DNA of 64,000 bases from NCBI RefSeq assembly GCF_001514495.1, contig NZ_BCNM01000009.1:124001-188000 (forward strand), written 5' to 3'. Below, piece after piece: positions 62,191-64,000 of the stretch. The translations under genes were made by a program, and so were the position numbers. The number at the start of each line of letters is the position of its first letter. The first letter of the stretch is position 1. The notes below the pieces were generated by a model. It was not told where the DNA came from and did no database searches. It saw only the letters and a list, made by a program, of their open reading frames with translations. Source of the stretch: Paenibacillus pabuli NBRC 13638. Its GTDB lineage: Bacteria; Bacillota; Bacilli; Paenibacillales; Paenibacillaceae.

Positions 62191-62706
62191 TTACTTCACT
62201 TCGTTCAGACGTTCCGCCAGACGATCCCAGGTTTCTGTAATTCCCTGCAACATCCCCATATCCATGACGGTCTGCAATGCCTCTGCGGATACATACTCAG
62301 ATCGATTAACGATCTTTGTCTTGTCTCCAAGATCAATGAATAGCATGGTCACTTCGGTTGTCGGCAGGTTCTCATCTGTATTACCTTCCGCATCCGAGAA
62401 GTAATCGGTATAAACAATCCGTTCCGGCTCAACAATTTCCTTATAGACACCTTTTCCCCAAGATTCCATACCGTAAAAATCTCCCTGGTTCTTATCCTCG
62501 CATTTCATGCAGTAATGCCAAACACCGCCTGGTCGAAAATCCACGTTACAGACAGGTATGGTCCAACCTCTCGGTCCCCACCAGCGCTGAAGATGTTCCG
62601 ATTCCTTGAACATGCTGAACACAAGCTCACGAGGTGCGTCAAATACTCGCTCAAGTACAAGTACCTTTTCATTTTCCACACTCGACACCATTTCGTTGCT
62701 TAACAT
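62191..62706 (-). CDS. AHSA1-type SRPBCC family protein
   Basis: The 171-residue protein has the SRPBCC/AHSA1 pattern: LERVFDAPRELVFSMFKESE, HLQRWWGPRGWTIPVCNVDF, GGVWHYCMKCEDKNQG and a C-terminal helix ITETWDRLAERL. These helix-grip proteins bind hydrophobic ligands; many are paired with an ArsR regulator, as here. ATG at 62706 follows GGAGG with 7-nt spacing. It starts 30 bp after the ArsR stop codon. Confidence 0.9.
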   Translation of the reverse strand: MLSNEMVSSVENEKVLVLERVFDAPRELVFSMFKESEHLQRWWGPRGWTIPVCNVDFRPGGVWHYCMKCEDKNQGDFYGMESWGKGVYKEIVEPERIVYTDYFSDAEGNTDENLPTTEVTMLFIDLGDKTKIVNRSEYVSAEALQTVMDMGMLQGITETWDRLAERLNEVK

Positions 62707-62735
62707 TGTCATTCCTCCTTATGAGTTAGCGATAC

Positions 62736-63083
62736 CTAGGGTTTGTCTTTCTTACTTTGCAGTTCACGCAAATAATGATCCAGATTGTCAAAACGGTCTT
62801 CCATGACGTTCCGAAACGACTGCACCCAATCATCCAACGTTTGAAAAGGTTCTGGACGGAGCTTGTAGATCCTGCGATTGGCCTCGGCCCTTACCTCCAA
62901 AATGCCATGATCACTGAGCACTTTCAAATGCTTCGAAGCTTGAGGCTGACGTAATCCCAGCTGTTCAGCAATTTCCCCCACAGTAAGAGGACCATCACGT
63001 AATAATTCGACGATATGCATACGATTCGGTTCAGCCAAAGCGCCCAGCAAGCCCATATCCATACCTGGATTGTGTCCTGACAT
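62736..63083 (-). CDS. ArsR-family transcriptional regulator (SdpR-like)
   Basis: The 115-residue winged-helix protein reads LLGALAEPNRMHIVELLRDG and LTVGEIAEQLGLRQPQASKH, with LKVLSDHGILEVRAEANRRI. It has no cysteine metal site. A C-terminal helix (ESFxN-like WVQSFRNVMEDRFDNLDHYL) is typical of ArsR proteins cotranscribed with SRPBCC partners. ATG at 63083 follows GGGGTG; GTG at 63092 is the alternative. Confidence 0.9.
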   Translation of the reverse strand: MSGHNPGMDMGLLGALAEPNRMHIVELLRDGPLTVGEIAEQLGLRQPQASKHLKVLSDHGILEVRAEANRRIYKLRPEPFQTLDDWVQSFRNVMEDRFDNLDHYLRELQSKKDKP

Positions 63084-63361
63084 GCTGTTCACCCCATTCA
63101 GTTATAGGTATAGGTAGAATCTCATCTCCTTCACCAAAATGTTCATCTTCCTGATATACGAAGTATACCCCATAAAGAATATTCCTGTAAAGGAATATTC
63201 TTTATGGACCTATCTTTATTGAATAATCACGAATAAACCTTATTGAAGGTCAAAAGTGCTTACCATAAGGTAAGTACCTGTACTAAAAGTGCATACTTAC
63301 ATCACTGCAATACACCCGTTATACTCAAGAAATATTAAAGTTTAGGAAGGAAGAATCCATT

Positions 63362-63889
63362 TTGAAAACACTAGTTATCGTAGCACATCCCAACATAAAA
63401 ACATCGGTCATCAACAAAAGGTGGATAGAGGAACTCCGACAATATCCGGATAAATATACGATACATGAACTTTATAATGTCTATCCCGACGGGCATATTG
63501 ATGTGCAACAAGAACAGCAGCTCATTGAAGCTCATGACCATCTTGTCCTGCAATTTCCGATTTATTGGTTCAGCAGCCCACCTCTTCTTAAACAATGGCT
63601 GGATGAAGTTTTTACTTATGGCTGGGCATATGGCTCCAAGGGTGACAAATTGCAGCAGCGCAAAGCCGCCTTGGCTGTATCTGTCGGAATCAAAGAAGAA
63701 GATTACCATGAAGACGGAGCATACCGTTATACCCTTGGACAATTATTATCCCCTTTTGAGACGACCTTTCTTTACTGCAATGCGGATTACCGATCATTTT
63801 TTGCCTTCTATGGAGCAGAACACGAGCCCGCGGAAAGTGAATTGATAAAAAGCACACAAGGTTATTTGAATTTTATTGACAATCTGTAA
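63362..63889 (+). CDS. Flavodoxin-fold NAD(P)H oxidoreductase (YwrO/KefF-like)
   Basis: The 175-residue protein has the family start KTLVIVAHPNIKTSVINKRW, the motif HLVLQFPIYWFSSPPLLKQW followed by LDEVFTYGWAYG, and a C-terminal FFAFYGAEHEP. It is a quinone or general-stress type reductase using FMN or FAD. The start codon is TTG at 63362, after GGAAGGAAG. Upstream is a 270-bp gap shared divergently with the ArsR gene. Confidence 0.9.
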   Translation: MKTLVIVAHPNIKTSVINKRWIEELRQYPDKYTIHELYNVYPDGHIDVQQEQQLIEAHDHLVLQFPIYWFSSPPLLKQWLDEVFTYGWAYGSKGDKLQQRKAALAVSVGIKEEDYHEDGAYRYTLGQLLSPFETTFLYCNADYRSFFAFYGAEHEPAESELIKSTQGYLNFIDNL

Positions 63890-63937
63890 TAATAATCACC
63901 AGTGTTACGAAATGGAATAACAGGTGGGGATTATATT

Positions 63938-64000
63938 ATGAAGTTGGAGCGATTGATCTCAATCATCTACAAGCTGCTTAATCATGAAGTGTTGTCTGCC
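63938..64000 (+). CDS. YafY/WYL-type regulator, 5' end only
   Basis: ATG at 63938 follows GGTGGGG by 9 nt and opens MKLERLISIIYKLLNHEVLS, a classic HTH_11 N-terminus of YafY-like WYL regulators. The frame runs off the window. It probably controls the adjacent oxidoreductase gene. Confidence 0.75.
   Translation, partial: MKLERLISIIYKLLNHEVLSA

Overview
The window reads as chromosome of a Paenibacillus-type member of the Bacillales. The evidence is mid-range GC, strong GGAGG ribosome sites, a PBSX-like contractile tail cluster, a proline T-box ahead of proS, a CIRCE operator, a preQ1-I riboswitch ahead of queCDEF, and an AraNPQ-like arabino-oligosaccharide importer without its own ATPase. The species assignment is inference. 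No rRNA, tRNA, CRISPR array, integrase or complete insertion sequence was seen.

Layout. 0.3-10.2 kb: a flavin-dependent monooxygenase and a dGTPase, htpG with a CIRCE promoter about 500 bp upstream, and an oligopeptide ABC transporter (two permeases and a binding protein) whose binding-protein gene carries an in-frame amber codon. 11.0-25.3 kb: a minus-strand contractile tail operon, read as tail terminator-like protein, YkzM-like protein, sheath, tube, frameshifted tail chaperone, tape measure, XkdP, XkdQ, DUF2577, XkdS, XkdT, XkdU, knob-domain fibre, degraded XkdX and IS3 remnant, holin and lysozyme. No capsid, portal, terminase or integrase gene accompanies it, so it is best read as a phage tail-like bacteriocin (tailocin) with its own lysis cassette. 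25.4-29.4 kb: an AT-rich lipoprotein and matrixin protease pair plus a DUF4127 gene, bracketed by two copies of a leader-and-terminator repeat. 29.6-36.2 kb: small metabolic and regulatory genes (two VOC proteins, an FMN reductase, a GAF histidine kinase with its LuxR-type regulator, an ArpU-like regulator). 37.1-38.0 kb: a phage-type repressor with an ImmA/IrrE protease. 38.2-47.4 kb: LysM 5'-nucleotidase, proS with T-box, exonuclease, WYL regulator, AIM24 protein and two hypothetical proteins. 47.4-50.3 kb: the queuosine precursor operon queC-queD-queE-queF under a preQ1-I riboswitch that carries a 58-nt insertion. 50.5-53.2 kb: an Fsr-like MFS exporter and an EcsC protein. 53.3-62.1 kb: an arabinan locus with three GH43 enzymes predicted for different compartments, an importer, and a divergent ArsR-type regulator with a large C-terminal domain. 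62.2-64.0 kb: an AHSA1-family protein with its ArsR regulator, a flavodoxin-fold reductase, and the start of a YafY/WYL regulator.

The non-coding DNA is unusually informative. One structured repeat family (five copies, about 135-175 bp) sits between genes, including inside the htpG leader and between holin and lysozyme. A second, shorter family has TAACGAAYC inverted ends. A 298-bp-period direct repeat separates two GH43 genes. The strongest candidates for follow-up are the headless tail locus with its A-AAA-AAC frameshift and a possible remote regulatory module (ArpU, Xre, ImmA), the insertion-bearing preQ1 riboswitch, the repeat-interrupted CIRCE-htpG leader, and the duplicated leader RNA shared by the tail operon and the DUF4127 gene.
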